Shown: positions 1 to 7,416 of the stretch, in pieces
Position numbering within the stretch: position 1 is the first letter of the stretch
Layout: each line of letters starts with the position of its first letter
From: Micrococcales bacterium
GTDB lineage: Bacteria; Actinomycetota; Actinomycetes; S36-B12
Assembly: GCA_002728915.1 (NCBI GenBank)
Contig: PBWE01000007.1
Coordinates: forward strand, 52,279-72,268
Length of the DNA stretch: 19,990 nt
Direction: 5' to 3'
The notes under the pieces: generated by a model
What the model saw: the letters and a program-made list of their open reading frames with translations, nothing else
Databases searched by the model: none
Told to the model about the DNA's origin: nothing
Made by a program: the position numbers and the translations under genes

Positions 1-260
1 AACGCCTGAGACACGATGACGTCACGCACTCCGAATTCGTCGAATGCTGATCGCAACTCATCTTCCAAGTCCAGCTCGCGGTGGATCGGGTAGGAGATGT
101 CGAACGTCACGACCCCTTGCTCGCGGGCCGACCTCATCAGCCGAGACACATTCGATTGGCTGGTGCCCAGGCGCCGCGCGACTTCCTTTTGACTCAAGTC
201 TTGTACGTAGTACCAGTAGGCAGCCTTGGCCAAGGTCTCCCTGCTTACCCGTGGTGCCAC
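1..260 (-). CDS. SorC/DeoR-type sugar-binding transcriptional regulator, N-terminal part (runs off the left edge)
   Basis: Translating leftward from a GTG at 260 gives 86 residues with no stop before the window edge. They contain a helix-turn-helix of the SorC/sugar-binding regulator type: YYVQDLSQKEVARRLG, then TSQSNVSRLMRSAREQG, then a strand-like VVTFDI. This is the standard start of that family. Its missing C-terminal part normally binds a phosphorylated sugar. The GTG has a good Shine-Dalgarno (AGGGGAG, about 6 bases upstream), and a stop lies in frame just above it. It begins 25 bases after the E1-fusion stop, so it is the last visible gene of the leftward sugar operon and is its likely local regulator (inference). 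The effector cannot be told from this fragment. Confidence 0.85.
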   Translation of the reverse strand, partial: MAPRVSRETLAKAAYWYYVQDLSQKEVARRLGTSQSNVSRLMRSAREQGVVTFDISYPIHRELDLEDELRSAFDEFGVRDVIVSQA

Positions 261-285
261 TGCGTCTCCCCTGTCGCCCTCTTCG

Positions 286-2496
286 TTAACTCAGCGGCCC
301 TGCGACACCACTCTCACGTGGCGTCGCGAAGTGATCGACGAGCGCTTGGGCGACGGTGTCCTCGTTCGGCAGGGCCGCCTTCTCCAACACGGCACTGATG
401 GTGGGCGCAGATTCCGCGCCGGAAATCCGCTGGATCGGTGAATCGAGCCAATCGAAGTAGCGGCGCTGAATCTCGTCGGTCAGCCATCCCCCGTACGAGG
501 TCCCCCGGCTCCCTTGCTCCACGATCATGACGTTGTTGGTCTTGCGGATGCTCTCTCCGATGGTGTCCCAGTCGACACTTGCCGCGTCTAGCCATCGCAG
601 GTCGATGACTTCGGCGTCCACCCCGCTGGATTCGGCTGCATCGAGAGACTGCTGCACCATAGATAGGTAGGTCAGAACTGTCACAGCGCTGCCCTGTCGA
701 CGAATTGCGGCCCGGCCAACAGGGATGTGGAAATCAAGATCGGACTCGGGCGTCTCTCCCGAGGTCTTATACAGATCAGCGTCGTGTTCGAGAACAACCA
801 CGGGATCCTTGCAGCGCAGGGCGCTGTTCATCATGCCGATGTAGTCCAGCGGCGTAGATGGTGCAGCGATACGCCACCCCGGGGACGTATTCATCACTCC
901 GGCTGGATCCATGGAGTGCTGGGACCCGTACCCGGTGCGCGTTCCAATCTTCACGCGCATCACCAGCGACATGTCATGCTGCCCGCCGAACATGTGACGC
1001 GCCTTGCCGATCTGGTTGAAGATTTGGTCGGCGGCAACCCAGATGAAGTCGGCGTACATCAATTCGACCACGGGGGTGTATCGGCCATCAAGGGCGATGC
1101 CACCAGCCAGACCGGTGAAGGCGGCTTCGGAAATCGGCGTGCCAAGCACCCGATCGGGGAAGGCGTCCTTGAGTCCTTTCGTTGCTCCGCGCGGCCCTCC
1201 ATTGAGCTTGTGTATGTCCTCGCCCATGACCACGATCGAGTCGTCTTCCTCCATACGGCGCAGCATCACGTCCGCGATCGCGGTGACGAACTTCCGCTCG
1301 ACGGTCTGACCGACGAAGTCCTGCTCTTCTTTGAACTTGACTCCCTCAAACTCGGCGAGGTCGCTGCGGATGCCGTCGTTGATGGTTGTCGGGTCCGGCC
1401 ACAACGACGGAATAAAGCGACGTGTTCCGGGAGCGTCCGGGTTGTCCTCCACGAGTCGACTCGCCACGTCGGACATCAAGGACGTGCACCGGGAGCGCAG
1501 GTCGGCGATCTCGTCATCGGTCATGATCCCGCGCCGCACCACGTGTGACTGGGTTTGCTTGATGGGGTCTCGATCGCGCCACGCAGCTTCCTCTGCTTTG
1601 TCGCGGTAACCGAAGGCGCTTCCGGGGAACGGTCCGTTCTGGTGGAAGTAGCGGTACACATCCGCCTCGACGAGCGTGGGGCCGTTGCCCGAGCGCATGT
1701 GCTCAACGGCCTTCTGCATCGTTAAGTACACCGCGAGCGGATCCATACCGTCGACTCGCCAACTCGCGATCTTGAAACCGGGGCCTCGTCCGGATAACCG
1801 TGGCTCACCGGTGGCCTCCTCGACCGTGGTGGATACCCCGTACTGGTTGTTCTCGACGAAGAAGCACACGGGCAATTTCCACGCAGCTGCCAGGTTCAAC
1901 GACTCCAGGACCGATCCGATGTTCATGGCCCCATCACCGAAGTAGGAGACCGAGACCGCCTGACTTCCCGAGTGCTTGTTCGCCCAGGCGAACCCCGTCG
2001 CAAACGGCACGGCGCCACCGACGATGGCGTTCGTGCCGAGTGCACCGGCCTCCTTCCACTGCAGGTGCATCGACCCTCCGCGGCCAGCGCAGTAGCCCTG
2101 CGCCAGGCCGCAAATCTCCGCCAGAGCCCGCTGCACCACCGTCGACACGTCATCGGAGAGATCAGCCCGGGGATCGAGACCATCGGGTGAGATGAAACCG
2201 AGTGCCTTGGACAGAAATTGGTGATGACCTCGGTGGGAACCGTTCACCTGATCCGACGGAGCCAACGCCAGCACCGAGCCCGCGGCACCGCCCTCTTGAC
2301 CAATGCTGGAGTGCAACGGTCCGTTCACCAGTTTTTCACCGGCGAACTCGAGGGCGGTCTCTTCGAACGCACGAATGATGTGCATATGGGTGAGCATGGT
2401 GGTCAACAGAGCGGGATCAGCGGCATCCCAATCCTTCGTTGAGACCTGCACCTGCGACCACGGCGCATCCATCGATAACTGACGCGTCTTCGGCAT
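286..2496 (-). CDS. Fused alpha+beta E1 component of a 2-oxoacid dehydrogenase-type TPP enzyme
   Basis: This 736-residue protein joins both E1 halves in one chain. Residues about 30-360 are E1-alpha-like: IRAFEETALEF, GPLHSSIGQE, SHRGHHQF, GRGGSMHL, and the TPP/Mg motif GDGAMNIG (187-194) ending in ENNQYG (215-220). Residues about 398-725 are E1-beta-like: RKFVTAIADVM, MGEDIHKLNGGPRG, LGTPISEAAFTGLAGG and a transketolase C-terminal domain (IDLRWLDAASVDWD, SYGGWLTDEIQRRY). Most bacterial E1s of this class are separate alpha and beta genes. Family members decarboxylate pyruvate, branched 2-oxoacids or acetoin and pass the acyl group to a lipoyl E2, but no E2 or E3 is visible. The neighbours suggest a substrate derived from sugar breakdown (inference). 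The Shine-Dalgarno before the ATG at 2496 is weak, and an in-frame ATG at 2472 (MDAPWSQV) is an alternative start. Confidence 0.9.
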   Translation of the reverse strand: MPKTRQLSMDAPWSQVQVSTKDWDAADPALLTTMLTHMHIIRAFEETALEFAGEKLVNGPLHSSIGQEGGAAGSVLALAPSDQVNGSHRGHHQFLSKALGFISPDGLDPRADLSDDVSTVVQRALAEICGLAQGYCAGRGGSMHLQWKEAGALGTNAIVGGAVPFATGFAWANKHSGSQAVSVSYFGDGAMNIGSVLESLNLAAAWKLPVCFFVENNQYGVSTTVEEATGEPRLSGRGPGFKIASWRVDGMDPLAVYLTMQKAVEHMRSGNGPTLVEADVYRYFHQNGPFPGSAFGYRDKAEEAAWRDRDPIKQTQSHVVRRGIMTDDEIADLRSRCTSLMSDVASRLVEDNPDAPGTRRFIPSLWPDPTTINDGIRSDLAEFEGVKFKEEQDFVGQTVERKFVTAIADVMLRRMEEDDSIVVMGEDIHKLNGGPRGATKGLKDAFPDRVLGTPISEAAFTGLAGGIALDGRYTPVVELMYADFIWVAADQIFNQIGKARHMFGGQHDMSLVMRVKIGTRTGYGSQHSMDPAGVMNTSPGWRIAAPSTPLDYIGMMNSALRCKDPVVVLEHDADLYKTSGETPESDLDFHIPVGRAAIRRQGSAVTVLTYLSMVQQSLDAAESSGVDAEVIDLRWLDAASVDWDTIGESIRKTNNVMIVEQGSRGTSYGGWLTDEIQRRYFDWLDSPIQRISGAESAPTISAVLEKAALPNEDTVAQALVDHFATPRESGVAGPLS

Positions 2497-2571
2497 TACC
2501 TACTCATCTCTTCGTTCACTCTCGCTCAGCGAAAGCTTCGTTGGTTGGATCGTTGTGCGTTCGTCGTTCGA

Positions 2572-4284
2572 CTAGTCGGTCGCGACGCCGGCGGCTTTTG
2601 CGGCCATCGCAAACGACACGGCGCCGGGGTCGGGGGAACCGACCGAGCGCTCACCGAGGACCCGTGCCCTACCCATGCGCGGCACCAGCGCTTCGGTGCC
2701 TGCGGCGGCTTCTTCCGATGCCGCCGCTGCGGTCTGCCAGGCCTGCGAAACATCGCCGCTGGATTCGACGGCCGTCCCGAAGGCCTGAGTGAAGGGCACC
2801 AGCGCATCCACGATCGTCTTGTCACCCACGTTTGCTTTGCCCAAGGTGATGACCGAGTCCACGAAGGCCTGAACCGCAGCAACAGCGGCGGCGTTGTCGA
2901 CGTCACGATCGTCGCCGAGCGAGTTGCCCGCGGCCGTCAGGGCTGCGCCCCACAGCGCACCCGATGCACCACCGGAGTGCTCGGTCCACCGCGCTCCCGC
3001 ACCCGCCAAAGTCGTCTGCGCTCCCGCGCCCTCGGCGACTAATTCACGGGCGGCTTGCGCGGCGGCAGTGGAGCCGCGGGCCATTCCGGCCCCGTGGTCT
3101 CCGTCACCGGCGACGGCATCCAAGTCTCCGAGCATCGACTCGTTCGCGTTGAGGACATCGCGTACGCGTTCGAGCGCGTCGGCGATGAGCGCGGCGGCGG
3201 CTCGCGAGGATGCGCTGCCCTCCTGCTGGACGGTGAGCGGCTCGGGTTCGGTGTTGAAGGTGACGCTGGCGTCCAGAGGTGGGTCCTGCAACGCGGGGCG
3301 TGAATACGCGGCGCTGTCACACGGAGCGAACCACAACGTCTCGAGATCGTCGTCTAACCACATCAAGGTCAGCGACAGTCCGCCCATGTCCAGGGATGTC
3401 ATGAACTCCCCCACCTGACCGTCGACGACGTCGAGTCCGGCATCGCGGAGTTTGCTGGTGACCGAGGTGAAGGTGACGAACAGTTCCTCGTATTTCGCTG
3501 ATCCCAGGCCGTTGAGCATGGCGACTACGCGCGTGCCGGCGCCTTGCGGGACCTCGTTCATCAACGTGTCAACGAGTAGTTGGGCGACATCGTCAGCGGT
3601 TCCGAGGTCGGTTTCGTAGATTCCGGGCTCTCCGTGGACGCCGAGGCCGACGGCCATCTTGCCTTCGGTCACCTCGAACAGCGGCTCATCGGCTCCGGGC
3701 AGCGTGCACCCGGAGAACGCGATACCGCAGGTCCGGGTCCGGTCGTTGGCCCGCTGGCAGACGGCCGTGACTTGATCGAGGGTCATTCCGGCTTCCGCGG
3801 CGGCGGACGTCACCTTCAACACGGCCAGTCCGCCGGCGATGCCGCGACGCTTGTCTGTTTCTTCCACCGGTGCGGACGCGACATCGTCGGTGACTGCAGC
3901 ATTTCTGACGTCGAAGCCATCGGCTTTTAGGAGCTCTCCTGCCATGCCGAACTGCAGCATGTCGCCGGCGTAGTTCAGGTAGGCCAAGAGAATTCCACCG
4001 CCGTGGTCGGCAGCCTTGGCGACGCTATGGACTTGAGACGCCGCCGGTGATGCGAAGACCTTCCCGGTGACGGCCCCATCGACGAGCCCGGGTCCCACCC
4101 AGCCCATGAAGCCGGGATAGTGCCCGAGACCGCCACCGGTCACGATCGCGACCTTTCCGGGTTTGGTTTCGGTGGATCGAACGACGCCGCCGTAGACGGG
4201 TCGGACGTAGCGGGTGTTGGCTTGAATGAAGCCATCGACGAGCTCAGCGGAGAACTCGACGGGATCGTTCACCAAACGGGTCAT
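2572..4284 (-). CDS. Dihydroxyacetone/tetrulose kinase, DhaK-DhaL fusion
   Basis: This 570-residue ATP-dependent ketose kinase has a DhaK substrate domain (about 1-335) with GGGLGHYPGF (50-59) and GKVFASPAA. It also has the histidine expected to hold the substrate covalently as a hemiaminal (GVHGEPGI, His217). A DhaL nucleotide domain (about 360-570) carries GDGDHGAGM (393-401), GASGALWG, GDKTIVDAL (487-495) and GRARVLGERSVGSPDPGA. The single-chain form fits ATP-dependent DAKs rather than the PTS-dependent DhaKLM system. GHYPGF in place of the GHEP common in glycerone kinases recalls the erythrulose kinases of mycobacterial threitol/erythritol pathways, so a tetrulose or similar ketose is likely (inference). 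The ATG has a GTGAGG Shine-Dalgarno. The gene lies 29 bases after the HAD gene in the leftward operon. Confidence 0.92.
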   Translation of the reverse strand: MTRLVNDPVEFSAELVDGFIQANTRYVRPVYGGVVRSTETKPGKVAIVTGGGLGHYPGFMGWVGPGLVDGAVTGKVFASPAASQVHSVAKAADHGGGILLAYLNYAGDMLQFGMAGELLKADGFDVRNAAVTDDVASAPVEETDKRRGIAGGLAVLKVTSAAAEAGMTLDQVTAVCQRANDRTRTCGIAFSGCTLPGADEPLFEVTEGKMAVGLGVHGEPGIYETDLGTADDVAQLLVDTLMNEVPQGAGTRVVAMLNGLGSAKYEELFVTFTSVTSKLRDAGLDVVDGQVGEFMTSLDMGGLSLTLMWLDDDLETLWFAPCDSAAYSRPALQDPPLDASVTFNTEPEPLTVQQEGSASSRAAAALIADALERVRDVLNANESMLGDLDAVAGDGDHGAGMARGSTAAAQAARELVAEGAGAQTTLAGAGARWTEHSGGASGALWGAALTAAGNSLGDDRDVDNAAAVAAVQAFVDSVITLGKANVGDKTIVDALVPFTQAFGTAVESSGDVSQAWQTAAAASEEAAAGTEALVPRMGRARVLGERSVGSPDPGAVSFAMAAKAAGVATD

Positions 4285-4313
4285 GTCACTACCTCACTTC
4301 GCATGCACTGTTG

Positions 4314-5093
4314 TTATGGGCGGGGTGTTGTCAGAATCTGGGTGAGAACATCGAGCGTGACCTCGTGATCGACGCTGACGTCGTGGGGGTTGGCGAGGAC
4401 CGACGCCGCCGGCTCCGGGGAATCACCGAGGGACGTGACCACCAGGGATGCTCCCGTGAAGTCTTCCTCGCTCGTGAAGCTGCTGACGGTTACCACGGTG
4501 CGCAACTGCGCGGCGAGGGCCGCACGTAGTCCGTTCGCACTGTCTTCCACGACGACTGCGTCATCGACTGGGACGGCAAGTTCGTGCAGGGCGAGTAGGT
4601 AGATGTCGGGTGCGGGCTTCTTCTTGGCCACGATGTCGCCGGCGAATACCGAGAAATGGGCAGCCATGTCCGTGCCGACAGCATGCTCGAGTACTGCGCG
4701 CACGGAGTCTTCGTGCGACGTGGACGCAACCGCGAGTGTCCATCCCGCTTGGTGAGCCGCGGTGACAATCCGGGCGATGCCCGGGCGGCCTGGCATGACA
4801 CCGTCGGCGACCAGATCGGTGTAGACGCCGGTCTTGTACGCATGCCAAGAAGCGACGGAGTCCGACAGGCCCTCTGGATCGGTAGGAAGGTGAGCCTCGC
4901 CGATGAACTCGGGTGTCAACAGGCTCTTTAGTCGCTCTTTCCCCCCGCCGATGGTCAGTTTCTGTGCGTACTCTTCGTCACTCCAACACACGGGAAGATC
5001 GAAGTGCTTGAAGGTCGCATTGAAGGCGGGCAGATGCCCATCGCGCTCGGTGTCGGCGAGAACACCGTCGCAGTCGAAGATCAACGCCGGCAT
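4314..5093 (-). CDS. HAD-IA (CbbY-like) sugar phosphatase or phosphomutase-like hydrolase
   Basis: This 259-residue protein has the haloacid dehalogenase core. Motif I is LIFDCDGVLADTE, with nucleophile Asp7 and acid/base Asp9. The cap begins about residue 17 (RDGHLPAFNATFKHF). Motif II is ASTS, the motif III lysine is in AKKKPAPDIY, and motif IV is VVVEDSANGLRAA. DGVLADTE plus RDGHLPAFN is typical of CbbY-type sugar-phosphate phosphatases; beta-phosphoglucomutases share the fold. The ATG lies three bases after the aldolase stop (TAG ACC ATG), so translation is probably coupled. In this operon it may dephosphorylate an intermediate or side product. The substrate is unknown. Confidence 0.9.
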   Translation of the reverse strand: MPALIFDCDGVLADTERDGHLPAFNATFKHFDLPVCWSDEEYAQKLTIGGGKERLKSLLTPEFIGEAHLPTDPEGLSDSVASWHAYKTGVYTDLVADGVMPGRPGIARIVTAAHQAGWTLAVASTSHEDSVRAVLEHAVGTDMAAHFSVFAGDIVAKKKPAPDIYLLALHELAVPVDDAVVVEDSANGLRAALAAQLRTVVTVSSFTSEEDFTGASLVVTSLGDSPEPAASVLANPHDVSVDHEVTLDVLTQILTTPRP

Positions 5094-5096
5094 GGT

Positions 5097-5957
5097 CTAG
5101 GCCGCTTTCCCTGCGCTGCCGAACTGCTCGGCGAGATCGACAACCATGGCGACGACGGCCGCACGGGTGTCCCTGAACAAGGACGGCGGATCCCACTTGT
5201 TCTTCTTCTCCGTCTCCACCAAGTACGCCAGCGTGGACTTCATGTAGAGCTCTTTGAGTGCGGTGGAGATATTCACCTTGGCGCACCCTCGAGCGATGAG
5301 TTCGGCGAACTGCTCGTCGGTCAGCCCGCTGCCGCCGTGGAGCGCGATCGGGATGGGCCGGCGGGCCACGATGTCCGATACCCGATCGAAGTCGATGACC
5401 GGAGTCGTCTTGTAGGAGCCGTGTGCGTTGCCGATGGACGGGGCGAAGACGTCGACCCCGGTTTCCTCGATGAAGGTCAGCGAGGTTTCGAGGGACTCAC
5501 GCTGCGCCTCGTCGTCGGAGCCGTGATCATCTTCAACACCGGTGATGGCCTCGATCTCGCCTTCGACGGCGGCACCGACGGCGTGCGCTTCCTTGACGAC
5601 CTCGATTGTCTGTCGCTGGTTTTCGGCTACCGGCATTTCGGATGCGTCGAACAGCACCGAATTCCACCCGTGCTCCAGGCATTCGGTGATGACGTCTCGG
5701 TGCGGGCAGTGATCGAGGTGAAGGGTGACCGGAACCTCGATGCCGGCGGTCATCGACCGCCACATGCTGGCGAGCACCTCGACCCCGATGCTGCGGACAG
5801 TCTTGACCGAGGTCTGCACGATCATTGGTGAGCGGGCGTCGACCGCTCCGGCGAGGACTCCTTCGAGGGTGAGGTCGTTGAAGATGTTGATGGCGGGGAC
5901 GCCGTAGCGCTGCTCGAATGCTGGAGTGGTGATCTGATCGAGCGACACAACGCCCAT
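5097..5957 (-). CDS. Class II (zinc) ketose-bisphosphate/ketose-phosphate aldolase
   Basis: This 286-residue TIM-barrel aldolase of the FbaA/KbaY/GatY family reversibly cleaves a ketose phosphate to dihydroxyacetone phosphate and an aldehyde. Visible signature residues are LHLDHC (catalytic Asp82, zinc His83), VEGEIE (Glu134), SIGNAHGSYK (zinc His179), IALHGGSG (zinc His207) and the phosphate-binding KVNISTALK. The chosen start is the ATG at 5957, which has a strong Shine-Dalgarno (AAGGAGG) about 7 bases upstream. A TTG at 6017 would add 20 residues but has no ribosome site and sits in the promoter region. It is the first gene of the leftward operon, followed three bases later by the HAD gene. 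The aldehyde partner cannot be fixed from sequence. Confidence 0.92.
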   Translation of the reverse strand: MGVVSLDQITTPAFEQRYGVPAINIFNDLTLEGVLAGAVDARSPMIVQTSVKTVRSIGVEVLASMWRSMTAGIEVPVTLHLDHCPHRDVITECLEHGWNSVLFDASEMPVAENQRQTIEVVKEAHAVGAAVEGEIEAITGVEDDHGSDDEAQRESLETSLTFIEETGVDVFAPSIGNAHGSYKTTPVIDFDRVSDIVARRPIPIALHGGSGLTDEQFAELIARGCAKVNISTALKELYMKSTLAYLVETEKKNKWDPPSLFRDTRAAVVAMVVDLAEQFGSAGKAA

Positions 5958-6002
5958 CGGGGCCTCCTCCTTGACCGCCGCCTGCTCGGGGCGCGGCGAC
6001 GT

Positions 6003-6062
6003 GAACAATTTTGACAATTTTTAGTGCATTTCTATTCACACGTCAATCTTTATGCATATATT
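6003..6062. promoter_or_regulatory. AT-rich divergent promoter/operator of the sugar locus
   Basis: This stretch is far more AT-rich than its surroundings and separates two divergent transcription units. Leftward, TTGACG (6046-6041) and TAAAAA (6023-6018) are 17 bases apart, which would start transcription about 50 bases before the aldolase ATG. Rightward, TTGACA (6011-6016) is followed 16 bases later by the weaker TATTCA (6033-6038). Two short direct repeats, ACAATTTT at 6005 and ACAATTTTT at 6015, and flanking GTGAA (6001) / TTCAC (6035) inverted ends are candidate contacts for the SorC-type regulator. All promoter calls are by eye. Confidence 0.4.
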
Positions 6063-6067
6063 CATCC

Positions 6068-6114
6068 TCGGGGGATGACAGGACAGCGGACATCCCCGGA
6101 CGGAGGGTCCGGGG
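6068..6114 (+). promoter_or_regulatory. Two overlapping, mutually exclusive inverted repeats in the leader of the isomerase gene
   Basis: Repeat A pairs GGGGATG (6071-6077) with CATCCCC (6091-6097) across 13 bases; flanking bases extend it to 9 of 10 matches (6068-6077 with 6091-6100). Repeat B pairs CCCCGGAC (6094-6101) perfectly with GTCCGGGG (6107-6114) around a 5-base loop. CCCC at 6094-6097 is shared, so both stems cannot form in one RNA. Repeat B ends only a few bases before the AAGGA ribosome site (about 6120-6124). A could instead be a DNA operator with a 13-base spacer. Whether this is attenuation, translational control or an operator is inference. Confidence 0.45.
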
Positions 6115-6131
6115 AACGGAAAGGACATTCG

Positions 6132-7001
6132 ATGGCCGACAGTGAGAATTCGACTGACGTGCAGTTCGGCGGGCATTCGCTCGTCTGGGCCGGCGATTGG
6201 TCACCCGAGAGTGCGCGCTTCGCAGCAAGCAGCGCCAGTCGCGCAGGCTACAACTTCATCGAGATTCTGGTCGCCGAGCCGGAGAAGGTCGATCCGGTGA
6301 TGACCAAAGATCTGCTCGAAGAGTTCAATTTGACCGCCACCGGGTGTCTGGTCTTCAACGGCGATACCGACATCTCCAGCACGGACACCTCAAAGGTGGA
6401 TGCAGGTTTGGATCGTGGTCGCCGCGCTATCGACGTGGTCGCGGCCTGGGGCGGAACGATTATCGACGGCCCCATCACCGCCAGCCTTCAACCCTTCGAG
6501 CAGCCGGCGTCCAAGGAAAACCGGCAGAACTCGGTCAATGCCCTGCGGGACATGGCCGATTACGCAGCCGACAAGGGTGTCAGCCTCAACATGGAGATCG
6601 TGAACCGCTACGAGTCGAACCTGATGAATACGGCAAAAGAGGGAATGGTCTACCTAGAGGAGGTCGATCGCCCCAACGTCTTTATCCACCTCGACACCTA
6701 CCACATGAACATCGAGGAAGACGGAATGGTCGAAGGCGTACTCGCTGCCGGTGATCGCCTCGGCTACGTCCACGTCGGAGAGAGCCATCGCGGCTATCTG
6801 GGGACGGGCAACGTCGACTTCGATGCGTTCTTCGGTGCTCTGAAGCAGATCAACTACACCGGGCCCATCGCGTTCGAGTCGTTCTCCTCCGCCGTGGTCG
6901 ATCCGGCGCTGTCGGATGCCCTGCGCATCTGGCGAAACCTGTGGACCGACTCCGATGATCTCGCGACCAAGGCGCTTGCCTTCATGAAAGAGCGCTACTG
7001 A
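6132..7001 (+). CDS. TIM-barrel sugar (phosphate) isomerase / ketose 3-epimerase family
   Basis: This 289-residue xylose-isomerase-like TIM barrel is closest in motifs to D-tagatose/D-psicose 3-epimerases and tetrulose-phosphate isomerases. The four expected metal ligands are visible: Glu155 in MEIVNRYE, Asp188 in HLDTYHMNIEE, His214 in VHVGESHRGYLGTG and Glu249 in AFESF. The start is the ATG at 6132, with AAGGA about 8 bases upstream. An upstream in-frame start at 6024 would run the protein through the promoter and leader repeats. It is transcribed divergently from the aldolase operon and ends at a strong terminator. It probably interconverts ketoses or ketose phosphates feeding the kinase or aldolase (inference). 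A precise gene name is not justified. Confidence 0.9.
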   Translation: MADSENSTDVQFGGHSLVWAGDWSPESARFAASSASRAGYNFIEILVAEPEKVDPVMTKDLLEEFNLTATGCLVFNGDTDISSTDTSKVDAGLDRGRRAIDVVAAWGGTIIDGPITASLQPFEQPASKENRQNSVNALRDMADYAADKGVSLNMEIVNRYESNLMNTAKEGMVYLEEVDRPNVFIHLDTYHMNIEEDGMVEGVLAAGDRLGYVHVGESHRGYLGTGNVDFDAFFGALKQINYTGPIAFESFSSAVVDPALSDALRIWRNLWTDSDDLATKALAFMKERY

Positions 7002-7021
7002 GCGGCCTGCATGAACCCGTG

Positions 7022-7057
7022 GGAGCGGGGGCGTTCTGAAGGGAACGCCCCCGCTCC
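7022..7057 (+). terminator. Strong GC-rich hairpin after the isomerase gene
   Basis: A perfect 15-bp stem pairs 7022-7036 with 7043-7057 around a 6-base loop, 20 bases after the isomerase stop. There is no downstream T tract, as is common for actinobacterial hairpin terminators. Confidence 0.8.
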
Positions 7058-7100
7058 GCGTCTGTGGGGAACCTCCACCCCGCCTGACCACCGATGGCGT

Positions 7101-7125
7101 GAGACAAATTCGCCCATAGTGTCCC
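7101..7125. promoter_or_regulatory. Spaced inverted repeat (shared operator candidate, copy 1)
   Basis: GAGACA (7101-7106), 13 bases, TGTCCC (7120-7125), 63 bases before the start of the small membrane protein gene. The same half-sites and exact spacing recur at 10475, 11749 and 18157. The left half continues as ACAAAT, as in two other copies. Confidence 0.55.
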
Positions 7126-7188
7126 GCTCACAGCATTGTGTCGACGATTGGCTGAGTGACACCCTCCTTGCGCGGGAGGCAATACGTG

Positions 7189-7374
7189 ATGGTCGAAGCA
7201 GCAACCACGTTCATGTTTCAGTCGATGGACCCCGGGATTCTGGGCGCCGTCGTGCTGGTCGGCATCCCGGTGGTTGCGATCACACTCTTCGGTATCGCGG
7301 CGCGGTTCCTGATGGCGCGCCGCAGCACAAGTGCCGATGCACCGTATGGCGCACCGGCACTTGAACAGCGCTAG
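7189..7374 (+). CDS. Small single-helix membrane protein, unknown function
   Basis: This protein of about 61 residues starts MVEAATTF. One hydrophobic helix (about residues 16-38, GILGAVVLVGIPVVAITLFG) is followed by a basic stop-transfer RFLMARR and a polar tail. GGGAGG at 7174-7179 lies 9 bases before the ATG; a GTG directly before it (7186) is an equally possible start. CCTCC at 7163-7167 can pair with this ribosome site (7175-7179), a possible weak translational brake. The shared inverted repeat lies upstream at 7101. It converges with the SHOCT gene, with a hairpin between them. I do not recognise a family. Confidence 0.65.
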   Translation: MVEAATTFMFQSMDPGILGAVVLVGIPVVAITLFGIAARFLMARRSTSADAPYGAPALEQR

Positions 7375-7384
7375 TTTCGATTCA

Positions 7385-7402
7385 CGCCGGTAGAAACCGG
7401 CG
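7385..7402. terminator. Bidirectional hairpin between convergent genes
   Basis: CGCCGGT (7385-7391) pairs perfectly with ACCGGCG (7396-7402) around a 4-base loop. It lies in the 42-base gap between the stop of the small membrane protein gene and the stop of the convergent SHOCT gene, so it could serve both. Confidence 0.65.
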
Positions 7403-7416
7403 CATCAAGCGCGCCC

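Noticed and set aside
727..1548. Long plus-strand reading frame opposite the E1-fusion gene
   Set aside because: It is the antisense shadow of a clearly recognisable enzyme, with His/Arg/Gly-rich low-complexity content and no family motifs.
5004..5831. 275-codon plus-strand frame opposite the aldolase and HAD genes
   Set aside because: Both genes on the other strand have intact catalytic motifs; this frame has none and covers the junction of the two genes.
5958..6017. Longer aldolase start at a TTG (20 extra residues)
   Set aside because: It lies in the promoter region and lacks a ribosome site, while the internal ATG at 5957 has a full AAGGAGG.
6024..6131. Upstream start for the isomerase gene
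   Set aside because: The added residues would be encoded by the AT-rich promoter and hairpin leader, and the ATG at 6132 has a proper ribosome site and fits family length.
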